Shown: positions 8,081 through 15,425 of the stretch, in pieces | How positions within the stretch are numbered: the stretch's first letter is position 1 | Layout of the letters: every line of letters starts with the position of its first letter | Assembly (NCBI RefSeq): GCF_900142365.1 | Contig: NZ_FRAP01000006.1 | Coordinates: forward strand, 210,569-274,568 | Reading direction: 5' to 3' | Length of the DNA: 64,000 nt | Origin: Pseudonocardia thermophila | Lineage (GTDB): Bacteria; Actinomycetota; Actinomycetes; Mycobacteriales; Pseudonocardiaceae | Position numbers and translations under genes: made by a program | Notes under the pieces: generated by a model | Told to the model about the DNA's origin: nothing | The model's input: the letters and a program-made list of their open reading frames with translations, nothing else | The model's database searches: none

Positions 8081-8324
8081 GCAGTGGTCCTTGGATCTCC
8101 CGTTCGGCGGCGCGCTTGATCAGCTGAGCCGACAGCTGCGCCCTGGCCTCGGTGTGGTGGGTGTCGATCCGCTTGCGGACGACGCCGTCGGCGAAGACGA
8201 CGACGATCTCGACCGCCCACCGGCCGTTCTCCGGAACCACCACCGTCTGCACGTCCAGTGCGTGCTCGTTGTTGAACTCGGTGGGGAGCTGCCGGGGGGT
8301 GGCCTCGTCCGCCATGGCGATCAC
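8073..8324 (-). CDS. Small conserved-type protein (about 83 aa) of hydrogenase operon
   Basis: A short frame starting GTG 8324 (GTGA overlap with the protease gene) or ATG 8315 (MADEATPRQL). It encodes a compact acidic/basic protein with a beta-strand-rich centre (VQTVVVPENGRWAVEIVVVF) followed by a helix (TEARAQLSAQLIKRAAEREI). No cysteines, signal peptide or membrane segment. It is not recognised as a named family. The strict overlap with neighbours on both sides and normal codon bias support it being real. It may be a small subunit-binding or assembly protein. Confidence 0.75.
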   Translation of the reverse strand: MIAMADEATPRQLPTEFNNEHALDVQTVVVPENGRWAVEIVVVFADGVVRKRIDTHHTEARAQLSAQLIKRAAEREIQGPLHG

Positions 8325-9166
8325 GTCTTCCGCTCCAAGGGGATGCGCAGTGCTCCCTGCGCCGCGTCCCATTGTGCGGTCCGCACGCCGGGTTCGCCCT
8401 TGTCGCCGAGCACCTCCCGCACGAGCACGGAGCGGTCGCCCGCGGGGTTGCGCTGCTTGAGCAGCAGCCCACCGCTGCGCGGGCCGCGCAGCGGGATGAG
8501 CCAGAGCGCCTCGTCCTGCAGCGCGGCGACCGCGGCGTCGGAGGGGAACCGGGCCGCGGCGAGCTCCGCACCCAGCCGCAGGTGGCCGTCCTCGGTCAGC
8601 TCGACCTCTGCGGTGTCGGCGGCCTTCGGCCGCAGCGGCGCGAGGAACTCCCGTTCCACGATCTCGAGCACCTGCTCCATCGCCGTGGTCACCGGTTCGG
8701 ACAGCTCCGCCCCCAGCTCCACCCCGGCCACCTCGATGAGGAAGACCGTGATGTCCGTGGGGCACGCGTCGCCCAGCGCCCAGCGGGCCAGGGCGATCGC
8801 GTGGTCCCAGCGGAACGAGTGGGAGTGCAGCCCGTCCAGCGGAGGCAGCTCCGCCAGCTCCGAACCGGGGACGCGGAAGACGGTGCCCGGGGTCGAGCCG
8901 GTCGCGGCGGCGTCGATGATGACGACCCGCTCGGCCCCGCGCATCTGGAAGGCCACGTCCATGCCGGCGGTGCCGCCGTCGACGAGCCGAGCCCCGGGCG
9001 GCGCCCCGCGTTCCCACAGGTGCCGCACGAGGATCGGGCCGACTCCGTCGTCACCGCGCAGCAGGTTCCCGCAGCCGACGACCAGGACGGAGCAGCCCGG
9101 CGGCTCGATGTCGACCGCCGGGTCCGCCCCGGCCTGCTCGGGTTCGTCCCTGGACGTCGGGATCAC
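8321..9166 (-). CDS. [NiFe]-hydrogenase maturation protease with extra C-terminal domain
   Basis: 281 residues. Residues about 25-175 are a HycI/HyaD-type protease with GCGNLLRGDDGVGP and a DGGTAGMDV segment; the Asp/Glu and His positions that read the Ni in the active site appear as Asp39 and HSHS near residue 113. It removes the C-terminal tail of the large subunit after Ni insertion. Typical proteases of this family are about 160-190 residues; here about 90 extra residues follow (from VELTEDGHLRLG to the end) with an unrecognised beta-rich fold. Its ATG overlaps the large-subunit stop, fitting a dedicated pairing. Confidence 0.9.
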   Translation of the reverse strand: MIPTSRDEPEQAGADPAVDIEPPGCSVLVVGCGNLLRGDDGVGPILVRHLWERGAPPGARLVDGGTAGMDVAFQMRGAERVVIIDAAATGSTPGTVFRVPGSELAELPPLDGLHSHSFRWDHAIALARWALGDACPTDITVFLIEVAGVELGAELSEPVTTAMEQVLEIVEREFLAPLRPKAADTAEVELTEDGHLRLGAELAAARFPSDAAVAALQDEALWLIPLRGPRSGGLLLKQRNPAGDRSVLVREVLGDKGEPGVRTAQWDAAQGALRIPLERKT

Positions 9167-10770
9167 ACCATTCCGTTGATCACGAACTTGGACAGCTCAC
9201 GGCCGGTCTTGCCGTCGTAGGCGTGGACGGTGCAGACCAGGCACGAGTCGTAGCTGCGGGCGACGTGCCCGAGCTCGACCGGGTCCTCCACGTCAGCGAC
9301 CGGCGTGCCGACGAGCGCCTGCTCGATCGGGCCGGCCACCTGCGACGCGTCGCGCGGACCGATGTTCCAGGCGGTCGGGGTGATCACCTGGTAGTTCTTG
9401 ATCTTGTTGTCCTCGATCACGATCCAGTCGGCCAGCGCGCCGCGCGCGGCCTCCGTCGCCCCGAAGCCCTTGCCCTCCGCGTACTCGGTGGGCTTGGTGT
9501 AGAAGCTCTCCTTCAGGTCGAGCTGGTCGAGCCACGCCCGGGCCCACTGGTAGTACTTCGGCGCCTCGTGGACGCGGGCGAGCTGCCGCACGAAGACGCT
9601 CGGCCCGAGCTTCTGGAAGATGTCCAGGAACAGCGGGTCGTTGTCCTGGTGCGGTGCAGCGTTCGGACCGGCCGCCGCCATGCGGCGGGCGAGCGGGCCG
9701 GCCTCGAGCGGGATGTGGCCCAGGCCGGGCACCTCGTAGCGGGGCGACTTCGCCCAGCTGTACTTGCCCTGCTTGGCACCCTCGGCCGGGTCGATCGGCA
9801 CGGTCTCGCCGTCGAACGGGTGCAGCGCGCCGGTGCCCTTGTAGAACGAGTGGGTCACGTCCTCACGGACGTTGGCCTGGTCGAACTCGTACCACTTGCC
9901 GTCGGCGAAGATCCCGGACCGGCCGATCAGTGCGGCGTTGCGGCCCTCGATGGTCGGGTTCTCGTACAGGGTCGGGTCGAAGTACGTGCCGGGGGAGATG
10001 TAGGTGCCCGGGCCGGCGCCGTACTTGTGCAGCCCGATGTCGAGCGAGTAGCGGATGAAGAAGCCGAGGTCGCTGTTGTGCTGCGACTCGTTCTCGTCGA
10101 CCCAGGCGAGGACGTCGTCCCAGGTCTTGTTCTCCAGCCAGCGCTCGATCGAGCAGCCCAGCCACTGCTTCTCGAGCCAGTTGTCCTTCCAGTGCTCGAG
10201 GATCGCGATCGAGCGGGTCACGTCCGACAGGGTCGGCGCGCACATCACGCCGCCGGGGACCATGAAGCTGGAGTGCGGCCACTGCCCACCGAAGATCGCG
10301 TAGACCTCGACCGGCTTCGCCGAGAGCACCACGCCGGGCTGGTAGCTGGTGCCGACGTAGGGGGCGAACCGGCGCACCGCCTCCGCGTAGAGCGGCGACT
10401 TGGCGTAGTTCTTGTTGGTCAGGTCGATCGCGAACAGCGCGTAGAAGTAGCGCGGGATCGACTGCAGCGTCTCGGCGGCCTGGCAGATGTTGCGCACGAG
10501 CGTCGCGTTCGGGGGCATGTGCGTCCGCCACGCGGTGTCCAGGGCGTAGGCGGACTTGTAGAGGTGGCTACCGCCGCAGATGCCGCAGATCCGCGGGCAG
10601 ACGATCAGCCCGGCCTGCGGGTCCTTGCCCCGCAGGATGATCTCGAAGCCGCGGAACATCGCGGCCTCCGTCCAGGCCGACGTCACGACGCCGTCCTCGA
10701 TGGTCACTCGCACGTCGAGGTCACCCTCGACACGGCCCAGAGGGCTCACGTGCAGGTCGAGCGCGGTCAT
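9163..10770 (-). CDS. hhyL: [NiFe]-hydrogenase large subunit, group 1h type
   Basis: 535 residues. The [NiFe] site ligands are in the N-terminal RICGICGGSH (Cys62, Cys65) and C-terminal DSCLVCTVH (Cys510, Cys513) motifs. The C-terminal motif has DSC rather than the common DPC, as in actinobacterial-type enzymes. A 19-residue tail after His516 (starting AYDGKTG) is the peptide expected to be cut by the adjacent protease. It catalyses H2 oxidation; group 1h members include the atmospheric-H2 enzyme Huc. The gene follows the small subunit by 44 nt and overlaps the protease gene by 4 nt. hucL is the equivalent mycobacterial name. Confidence 0.96.
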   Translation of the reverse strand: MTALDLHVSPLGRVEGDLDVRVTIEDGVVTSAWTEAAMFRGFEIILRGKDPQAGLIVCPRICGICGGSHLYKSAYALDTAWRTHMPPNATLVRNICQAAETLQSIPRYFYALFAIDLTNKNYAKSPLYAEAVRRFAPYVGTSYQPGVVLSAKPVEVYAIFGGQWPHSSFMVPGGVMCAPTLSDVTRSIAILEHWKDNWLEKQWLGCSIERWLENKTWDDVLAWVDENESQHNSDLGFFIRYSLDIGLHKYGAGPGTYISPGTYFDPTLYENPTIEGRNAALIGRSGIFADGKWYEFDQANVREDVTHSFYKGTGALHPFDGETVPIDPAEGAKQGKYSWAKSPRYEVPGLGHIPLEAGPLARRMAAAGPNAAPHQDNDPLFLDIFQKLGPSVFVRQLARVHEAPKYYQWARAWLDQLDLKESFYTKPTEYAEGKGFGATEAARGALADWIVIEDNKIKNYQVITPTAWNIGPRDASQVAGPIEQALVGTPVADVEDPVELGHVARSYDSCLVCTVHAYDGKTGRELSKFVINGMV

Positions 10771-10814
10771 GGTGGGGTCCTTTCAGGACGACCGTGTGGT
10801 GGGAGCGGGAAGGG

Positions 10815-11786
10815 TCAGACGACGAACATGTCCTCCTTGGACCACTGCGGTGCGGCGATCCGGGCCGCGGCCGCGTGGGCCATGTAGGTCAGGTGGTCGC
10901 TGCCCTCCGGGACCTCCTTCGGGATCGCCCCGCTCACCTTCTGGGTCTTGAAGACGGTGCCGGGCGCGAGGTCGAAGTGCGGGAACTCCGGCTCCGTGCA
11001 GCCGAGGCACGGCATCCCGGCACGGGTCTTTGACGACTGCCGGTTCCACAGGATGCGGTTGCACGGCGAGTGCGTCATGGGGCCGCGGCAGCCCAGCTCG
11101 TAGAACAGGCAGCCGGTGCGGGTGCCCTCACCGAACGAGTAGGTGGACTGCTTGTACTCGAAGAACTGCACCCGGGTGCAGCCGGTCTGGGTGAACGACT
11201 TGAAGAACGTCTCGGGACGGTGCAGGTCGTCGAGGGTGATGTCACCGGCGCGGCCGGTGGCCAGCGCGACGAGCACCTGGGTGATCCAGTCCGGGTGAGC
11301 CGGGCAACCGGGGATGTTGATCACCGGCAGGCCCATGCGCGAGGTGAAGTCCGGGCCGAGGAACCCGCCCTTCTGCCGCTTGTGGAACTGCAGGCCGGTG
11401 GAGCCGGAGGGGTTCGGCTCCATCGCGGGAATGCCGCCGAAGCAGGCGCAGTCGCCGATCGCGACCACGATCTGCGCAGCGTTGGCCAGGTCGGTGACCC
11501 AGTCCTTCATCGGCCGGCCGGCGAACATGTCCATCCGGCCGGTGCCGTCGGGCGCCTCGATGACGGTGCCCTCGAACACGAAGATGTCGAGCGGTCGCTC
11601 CCCCTTCGCGCAGTCCCAGAACAGCTTCTGCGCGTTGTTGCCGAGCTCCAGGCCCAGAGACGGATGCCAGATGAGATCAAGTCCGAAGTCGACGATCAGG
11701 TCGACGACGTTCGGTTCCTCGGCGTTGAGGAACGACATGGTGTTACCGCTGCACGCTCCGCCTTGGAACCACAGAACGGACGCCAT
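10815..11786 (-). CDS. hhyS: [NiFe]-hydrogenase small subunit, group 1h type
   Basis: 323 residues carrying the Fe-S relay that moves electrons from the [NiFe] site. There is no twin-arginine signal peptide, so it stays on the cytoplasmic side, as known for group 1h. Cys ligands visible are Cys12 (GACSGN), Cys113/Cys115 (GDCACFGG), Cys161 (GCPAHPDW), and a distal set Cys203, Cys226, Cys233, Cys242, Cys260 and Cys263. The usual CxxC of the proximal cluster is C-S-G-N here: the second Cys is Asn15, and Asp58 in LFWDCAK is a candidate substitute ligand. It follows the DUF1641 gene by 123 nt. hucS is the equivalent mycobacterial name. Confidence 0.96.
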   Translation of the reverse strand: MASVLWFQGGACSGNTMSFLNAEEPNVVDLIVDFGLDLIWHPSLGLELGNNAQKLFWDCAKGERPLDIFVFEGTVIEAPDGTGRMDMFAGRPMKDWVTDLANAAQIVVAIGDCACFGGIPAMEPNPSGSTGLQFHKRQKGGFLGPDFTSRMGLPVINIPGCPAHPDWITQVLVALATGRAGDITLDDLHRPETFFKSFTQTGCTRVQFFEYKQSTYSFGEGTRTGCLFYELGCRGPMTHSPCNRILWNRQSSKTRAGMPCLGCTEPEFPHFDLAPGTVFKTQKVSGAIPKEVPEGSDHLTYMAHAAAARIAAPQWSKEDMFVV

Positions 11787-11909
11787 GGGAACTCCTCTCG
11801 ATGCGGCACCGCGCGCGGCGGGCCGGACCGCGGCGGCGCGCGGCCGCCGCGGTGGTCGTCGGTGGTGGTGGGACCAGCTGTGGGTTCGGGGTCGGACGAG
11901 GATGGCGAG

Positions 11910-12437
11910 CTAGCGCACCTTGCGCCCGAGCGCGCGGGCGACGTGGATGAGGAGCCCGATCCCGCGCGCCACGTCCTCGTCCTTCAGCGCGCGGACGACG
12001 CCGAAGACGCCGGTGGGCGCGGACGGGTTCTTCGCTGCCTCCTCTCGGCCCTCCACGAGCGCCGAGCCGACCATCTCCAGCGCCGACACCGTGCGCGGGT
12101 CGGTGAAGCTGGACTCGAGCAGCGCTGTCAGGCCGGGGGTCGCCTTCGCGACGCGGACCGACAGGGTCGTGAGGCTGGACGCGAGCTGCTGCAGATCGAC
12201 CTCGGCCAGCGCGGCGGGCCGGTCGCCGATGGAGCCCAGCTCCCGAACTCCGTCGGAGACGGCCTCCACGATCGAGTCGCTGCGCCGCAGTAAGCCGTCG
12301 AACGCGGAGACCATGAGCGCGAGCAGGTCGGCGTGGTCGAGGATCTGCCCGAGCGCGGTCGCGACCGCGGGGTCCTCGAGCCGCTCCACGAGCTGGTCGG
12401 CCGGCGACCGTACGGCGAGCTGTCCGTTCACCGACAC
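11910..12437 (-). CDS. DUF1641 protein in hucM position, putative hydrogenase membrane/quinone linker
   Basis: 175 residues from GTG 12437, preceded by a strong ribosome-binding site (GGAGGAGG, complement of 12443-12450). The protein is almost all helical with a DUF1641-like C-terminal half (LVEGREEAAKNPSAPTG then ALKDEDVARGIGLLIHVARALG). In the M. smegmatis huc operon the gene directly before the small subunit encodes HucM, the membrane-associated stalk that carries menaquinone to the enzyme; this gene has the same position and similar size. The equivalence is inferred from position and general make-up, not an alignment. First gene of the operon. Confidence 0.75.
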   Translation of the reverse strand: MSVNGQLAVRSPADQLVERLEDPAVATALGQILDHADLLALMVSAFDGLLRRSDSIVEAVSDGVRELGSIGDRPAALAEVDLQQLASSLTTLSVRVAKATPGLTALLESSFTDPRTVSALEMVGSALVEGREEAAKNPSAPTGVFGVVRALKDEDVARGIGLLIHVARALGRKVR

Positions 12438-12648
12438 ATGAGCCTCCTCCGTGGAAAGGGGTCACGCCGTGTGACCCGCTCCGCACCCTAGGCTCACTGC
12501 GCCGCCCGGCCTATCGTTTCTGCGCATGGACTATCAGGATTGCGAAGATCTTCTGGCAGCTATGCGCTGTTCTTGTTGCCAGGCTTGCGCGTGGGGAACT
12601 AGTACTTCTCGCGTTACCCGACCCAGCGACCCTCAGAAGACGTAGCCA
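12438..12648. promoter_or_regulatory. Divergent control region between hydrogenase operon and araC-hypAB
   Basis: 211 bp without a gene, noticeably richer in A/T than its surroundings between about 12520 and 12600. It must hold the leftward promoter for the hydrogenase structural/hyp operon and the rightward one for the regulator. Visible symmetry: GGGTCAC-5-GTGACCC at 12459-12477, 22 nt before the DUF1641 start; the perfect palindrome GAAGATCTTC at 12544-12553; and CTGGCA-18-TGCCAG at 12553-12582. Any could be an operator for the AraC-type protein; no convincing -35/-10 pair was identified. Confidence 0.6.
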
Positions 12649-13710
12649 GTGTCCCGCCTGTCCCGTCTGCGCTTCATCGACACCCGGCGCACCCGCGGAC
12701 CGGTCCGGCGCAAGGTCCGCTCACGAGGCGTACCGCCGGCACTGGCCGACCACGAGCTCTTCTACACCGAGGAGGTGCGCGCCGCCGCCGCGATGGTGGG
12801 CAAGGCCCTGTCGCCGGGTACGCTGCGGCTGCTCCGGCAGGACGAACAGGGCTTCGCCGCCAGCCTGTTCGGAGTGGCTCTGCGTGACGTGAGCCTGCTC
12901 TACCTCGACCTCACGGTGACCGCCGAGATCGTCATCCCGAAGCTCGGCTCCTACTTCACCGTCTGCATGCCGACCAACGGGCGCGTCCAGTGCGTCGCCG
13001 GAGACAACGAGCCGATGGAGGCCAACACGGTGCGTGCCCTGGTCACCAGCCCCGGCACCGCGCTGCGGCTGCGCTTCGACGACGACTCTCCGATGGTCGT
13101 CGTGCGGATCGAGGAACAGCCGATGGTGGCGCACCTGACGCGGCTGCTGGGCAAGCGGCTGGCGCAGCCGATCGAGTTCGAGCCGGAGTTCGACCTCACC
13201 GCCGAGGCCGCCATGCGGTGGAACACGGCCGTGCAGCTGCTGCACGCCGAGGTGTACTACCCGGGCTCGCTGGTCCAGCGGGGCCAGGGCATCGGGGCGA
13301 TCGAGGAGCTGCTCATGAGCAGCCTGCTGCACCTGCAGCCGTCGAACTACCACGAGGAGCTCACGCGGCCGGCGCCGTCGCGCACGCGGCGGATCATCAA
13401 CGAGGTCGCCGACTACGTCGAGGCACACCTCGGCGAGCGCATCACGATGGAGATGATCTCGCAGAACGTGCACCTGTCGGTGCGGGCGATCCAGCAGGCC
13501 TTCCACGACGAGCTGGGGATCAGCCCGATCGCGTTCATCAAGGAGCGCCGGCTCAGCCGGGTGCGCGACGAGCTGCTCGACGCCATGCCCTCCGACGGGG
13601 TCACCGTCACGGCGGTGGCGGAGCGCTGGGGGTTCCACCACCTCGGCAGCTTCTCCGTCGAGTACCGCAAGCGATGGGGGGAGTCCCCGTCGGAGACCCT
13701 GCGCCGCTGA
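12649..13710 (+). CDS. AraC-family transcriptional regulator of the hydrogenase locus
   Basis: 353 residues, GTG start. Residues about 30-235 form an AraC-binding-like sensory domain of the type found in NdvR/Rip regulators. Residues about 245-353 contain two helix-turn-helix units: ITMEMISQNVHLSVRAIQQAF and VTAVAERWGFHHLGSFSVEYRKRWG, ending in the usual GxSPSxxLRR. It is transcribed away from the hydrogenase operon and 24 nt before hypA, so it probably controls one or both units. The inducing signal is unknown. AraC-type control differs from the two-component and H2-sensing systems of proteobacterial hydrogenases. Confidence 0.93.
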   Translation: MSRLSRLRFIDTRRTRGPVRRKVRSRGVPPALADHELFYTEEVRAAAAMVGKALSPGTLRLLRQDEQGFAASLFGVALRDVSLLYLDLTVTAEIVIPKLGSYFTVCMPTNGRVQCVAGDNEPMEANTVRALVTSPGTALRLRFDDDSPMVVVRIEEQPMVAHLTRLLGKRLAQPIEFEPEFDLTAEAAMRWNTAVQLLHAEVYYPGSLVQRGQGIGAIEELLMSSLLHLQPSNYHEELTRPAPSRTRRIINEVADYVEAHLGERITMEMISQNVHLSVRAIQQAFHDELGISPIAFIKERRLSRVRDELLDAMPSDGVTVTAVAERWGFHHLGSFSVEYRKRWGESPSETLRR

Positions 13711-13734
13711 CCCCCGCCACGAGAAGAGGACCTG

Positions 13735-14073
13735 GTGCACGAGCTGTCGATCTGCCGCTCCATCACCGCCATCGTCACCAAGCACGCGGCGGGCAAGCCG
13801 GTGAAGACCGTCCACCTGAAGGTGGGCGAGCTGCGCCAGATCGTCCCGGACACACTCGCCTACTGCTGGGAGCTGGTGACGGACGGCTCCGAGCTGGCGT
13901 CGGCCGAGCTCGACATCGAACGGGTCCCCGGGGCGATCCGCTGCGCCTCGTGCGACGAAACGCACACCTTGACCGCACCCATCCTCGTCTGCCCGCAGTG
14001 CGGGGGCCGCGACGTGACGATCGTGTCCGGCGAGGAGTTCCTCATCACGTCCCTCGAACTCGCGGAGGTGTGA
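13735..14073 (+). CDS. hypA: Hydrogenase nickel-insertion protein HypA
   Basis: 112 residues, GTG start. HypA delivers Ni to the large subunit together with HypB. The N-terminal MHELSICRS carries His2 for nickel. The zinc site is formed by CASC and CPQC (Cys71/Cys74 and Cys88/Cys91, approximate), all four Cys present. It lies 24 nt after the AraC gene and 6 nt before hypB, so the three are probably co-transcribed. Confidence 0.96.
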   Translation: MHELSICRSITAIVTKHAAGKPVKTVHLKVGELRQIVPDTLAYCWELVTDGSELASAELDIERVPGAIRCASCDETHTLTAPILVCPQCGGRDVTIVSGEEFLITSLELAEV

Positions 14074-14079
14074 CCGACG

Positions 14080-14874
14080 ATGGGTCGCTTCCACCGGCAC
14101 GACGACGCCACCGGTCACGGTCACGGGCACGGCCATGACCACGATCACGACCACGATCACGACCACGGAGTGGGCGATCACTCCGGGTACGCCACCGGCG
14201 GCGAGCGGATCGAGGTGCTCGAACGCATCTTCGACGAGAACGACCGCACCGCCGCGGCCAACCGGGCCGACTTCGACACCCACGGCGTGTTCACGGTCAA
14301 CCTGATGAGCTCGCCCGGTGCCGGGAAGACCACCCTGCTGCGGGCGGCGCTGGAGCGGCTGCACCGGCGGATCCGGGTGGGGATCGTCGAGGGCGACATC
14401 GAGACCGGGCTCGACGCCGACCGGCTCGCCGGGTTCGGCGCGCAGATCTCGCTGCTCAACACCGCCAACGGCTTCGGGGGCGAGTGCCACCTCGACGCGC
14501 CGATGGTCCGCAGCGCGCTGTCGCGGCTGGACCTCGCCGCGATCGACCTGCTGATCGTCGAGAACGTCGGCAACCTGGTCTGCCCGGCCGAGTTCCACGT
14601 CGGCGAGCACGCCCGCGCGATGGTCTACGCGATCACCGAGGGCGAGGAGAAGCCGCTGAAGTACCCGGTGATGTTCCGGTCGGTCGACGTGGTGCTGGTC
14701 AACAAGATCGACCTGCTGCCGCACCTGGACTTCGATCTCGCCGCCTTCTACCGCAACCTGCGCGACGTCAACCCCGACGTCGCCGTCGTCGAGCTGAGCG
14801 CGCGGACCGGCCAGGGCGTCGACGCGTGGATCGACTGGCTCGAGGCGCGCTGCGCCACACAGGTCGCAGGCTAG
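14080..14874 (+). CDS. hypB: Hydrogenase nickel GTPase HypB with His-rich tail
   Basis: 264 residues. The N-terminal 35 residues contain a run of alternating His with Gly or Asp (about residues 12-34), a nickel storage/chelation segment found in many HypB proteins. The GTPase domain has a P-loop SSPGAGKTT (residues 77-85), EGDIETG, a metal site GECHLDAP, and NKID for guanine recognition. GTP hydrolysis drives Ni transfer with HypA. A perfect 21-bp hairpin follows about 80 nt downstream. Confidence 0.97.
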   Translation: MGRFHRHDDATGHGHGHGHDHDHDHDHDHGVGDHSGYATGGERIEVLERIFDENDRTAAANRADFDTHGVFTVNLMSSPGAGKTTLLRAALERLHRRIRVGIVEGDIETGLDADRLAGFGAQISLLNTANGFGGECHLDAPMVRSALSRLDLAAIDLLIVENVGNLVCPAEFHVGEHARAMVYAITEGEEKPLKYPVMFRSVDVVLVNKIDLLPHLDFDLAAFYRNLRDVNPDVAVVELSARTGQGVDAWIDWLEARCATQVAG

Positions 14875-14957
14875 GGGTCACGAGCCGGCGGGGCCGGCCA
14901 CCTCTCGGATTCGCCCCCCCAACCCGAAGGGTGCCGTCCCCGCCACCGAGCGGGGTG

Positions 14958-15004
14958 ACGAACGGCACTTTCGTCCACGCCGAGTGGACGAAAGTGCCGT
15001 TCGT
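14958..15004. terminator. Perfect 21-bp hairpin downstream of hypB
   Basis: Arms 14958-14978 and 14984-15004 are exact reverse complements with a 5-nt loop (GCCGA). The arm begins ACGAACGGCACTTTCGT. No T-run follows, as usual for high-GC actinobacterial terminators. It ends the hypB unit on the plus strand; the tRNA genes that follow come from the other strand, so it could act in both directions. The outer arm sequence recurs at 21643-21687, pointing to a dispersed repeat family. Confidence 0.75.
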
Positions 15005-15139
15005 TGCGTCCAGGGCGTGGGAACCCGGGCGAAAGCTGGCGGCCGGGGACAGAACGAACTAGTCCGAAGAGGCTCGAAGAAGTCCGCTGAAGACCTCAGC
15101 CCCGACCGATGGTGCTGGTCAGGGCCGGGATGCTGAGGG

Positions 15140-15212
15140 CGCGCCCGAAGGGATTCGAACCCCTAACCTTCTGATCCGTAGTCAGATGCTCTATCCGTTG
15201 AGCTACGGGCGC
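15140..15212 (-). tRNA. tRNA-Arg (anticodon ACG)
   Basis: 73 nt on the minus strand. The acceptor stem is GCGCCCG/CGGGCGC, the D-loop region GCTCAACGGATAGAGC, the anticodon stem TCTGA/TCAGA with loop CTACGGA (anticodon ACG), and the T-arm contains GGTTCGAATCC. CCA is not encoded. ACG is read as ICG after deamination, decoding CGU/CGC/CGA. Confidence 0.96.
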
Positions 15213-15274
15213 TTGTGTTCAGTTGTCATTCAGTTGTCGTGCTGGGCGTCGCCATCGTACCGCGACGCCCTGCG

Positions 15275-15364
15275 CGGAGGCTCCGGGATTTGAACCCGGG
15301 ATGGGGTGTTACCCCAAACCGCATTAGCAGTGCGGCGCCATAGACCAGACTAGGCGAAGCCTCC
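15275..15364 (-). tRNA. tRNA-Ser (anticodon GCT)
   Basis: 90 nt on the minus strand with a long variable arm, as expected for a class II tRNA. Acceptor stem GGAGGCT/AGCCTCC, anticodon stem-loop CCGCACTGCTAATGCGG with anticodon GCT, variable arm TTTGGGGTAACACCCCA, and T-arm GGGTTCAAATCCC. It lies 62 nt from the tRNA-Arg gene and in the same orientation; decodes AGC/AGU. Confidence 0.96.
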
Positions 15365-15425
15365 CCGGGGCCTCACGGCCGCCAGCGGAGACCAGCATAA
15401 CCTAGGGTCTCCGCGGCCGTGTCAC

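Noticed and set aside
12721..14724. 667-codon open frame on the minus strand across the AraC, hypA and hypB genes
   Set aside because: It is antisense to three genes with clear motifs; its protein is His/Arg/Val-rich low complexity, as expected from the complement of GC-rich coding DNA.
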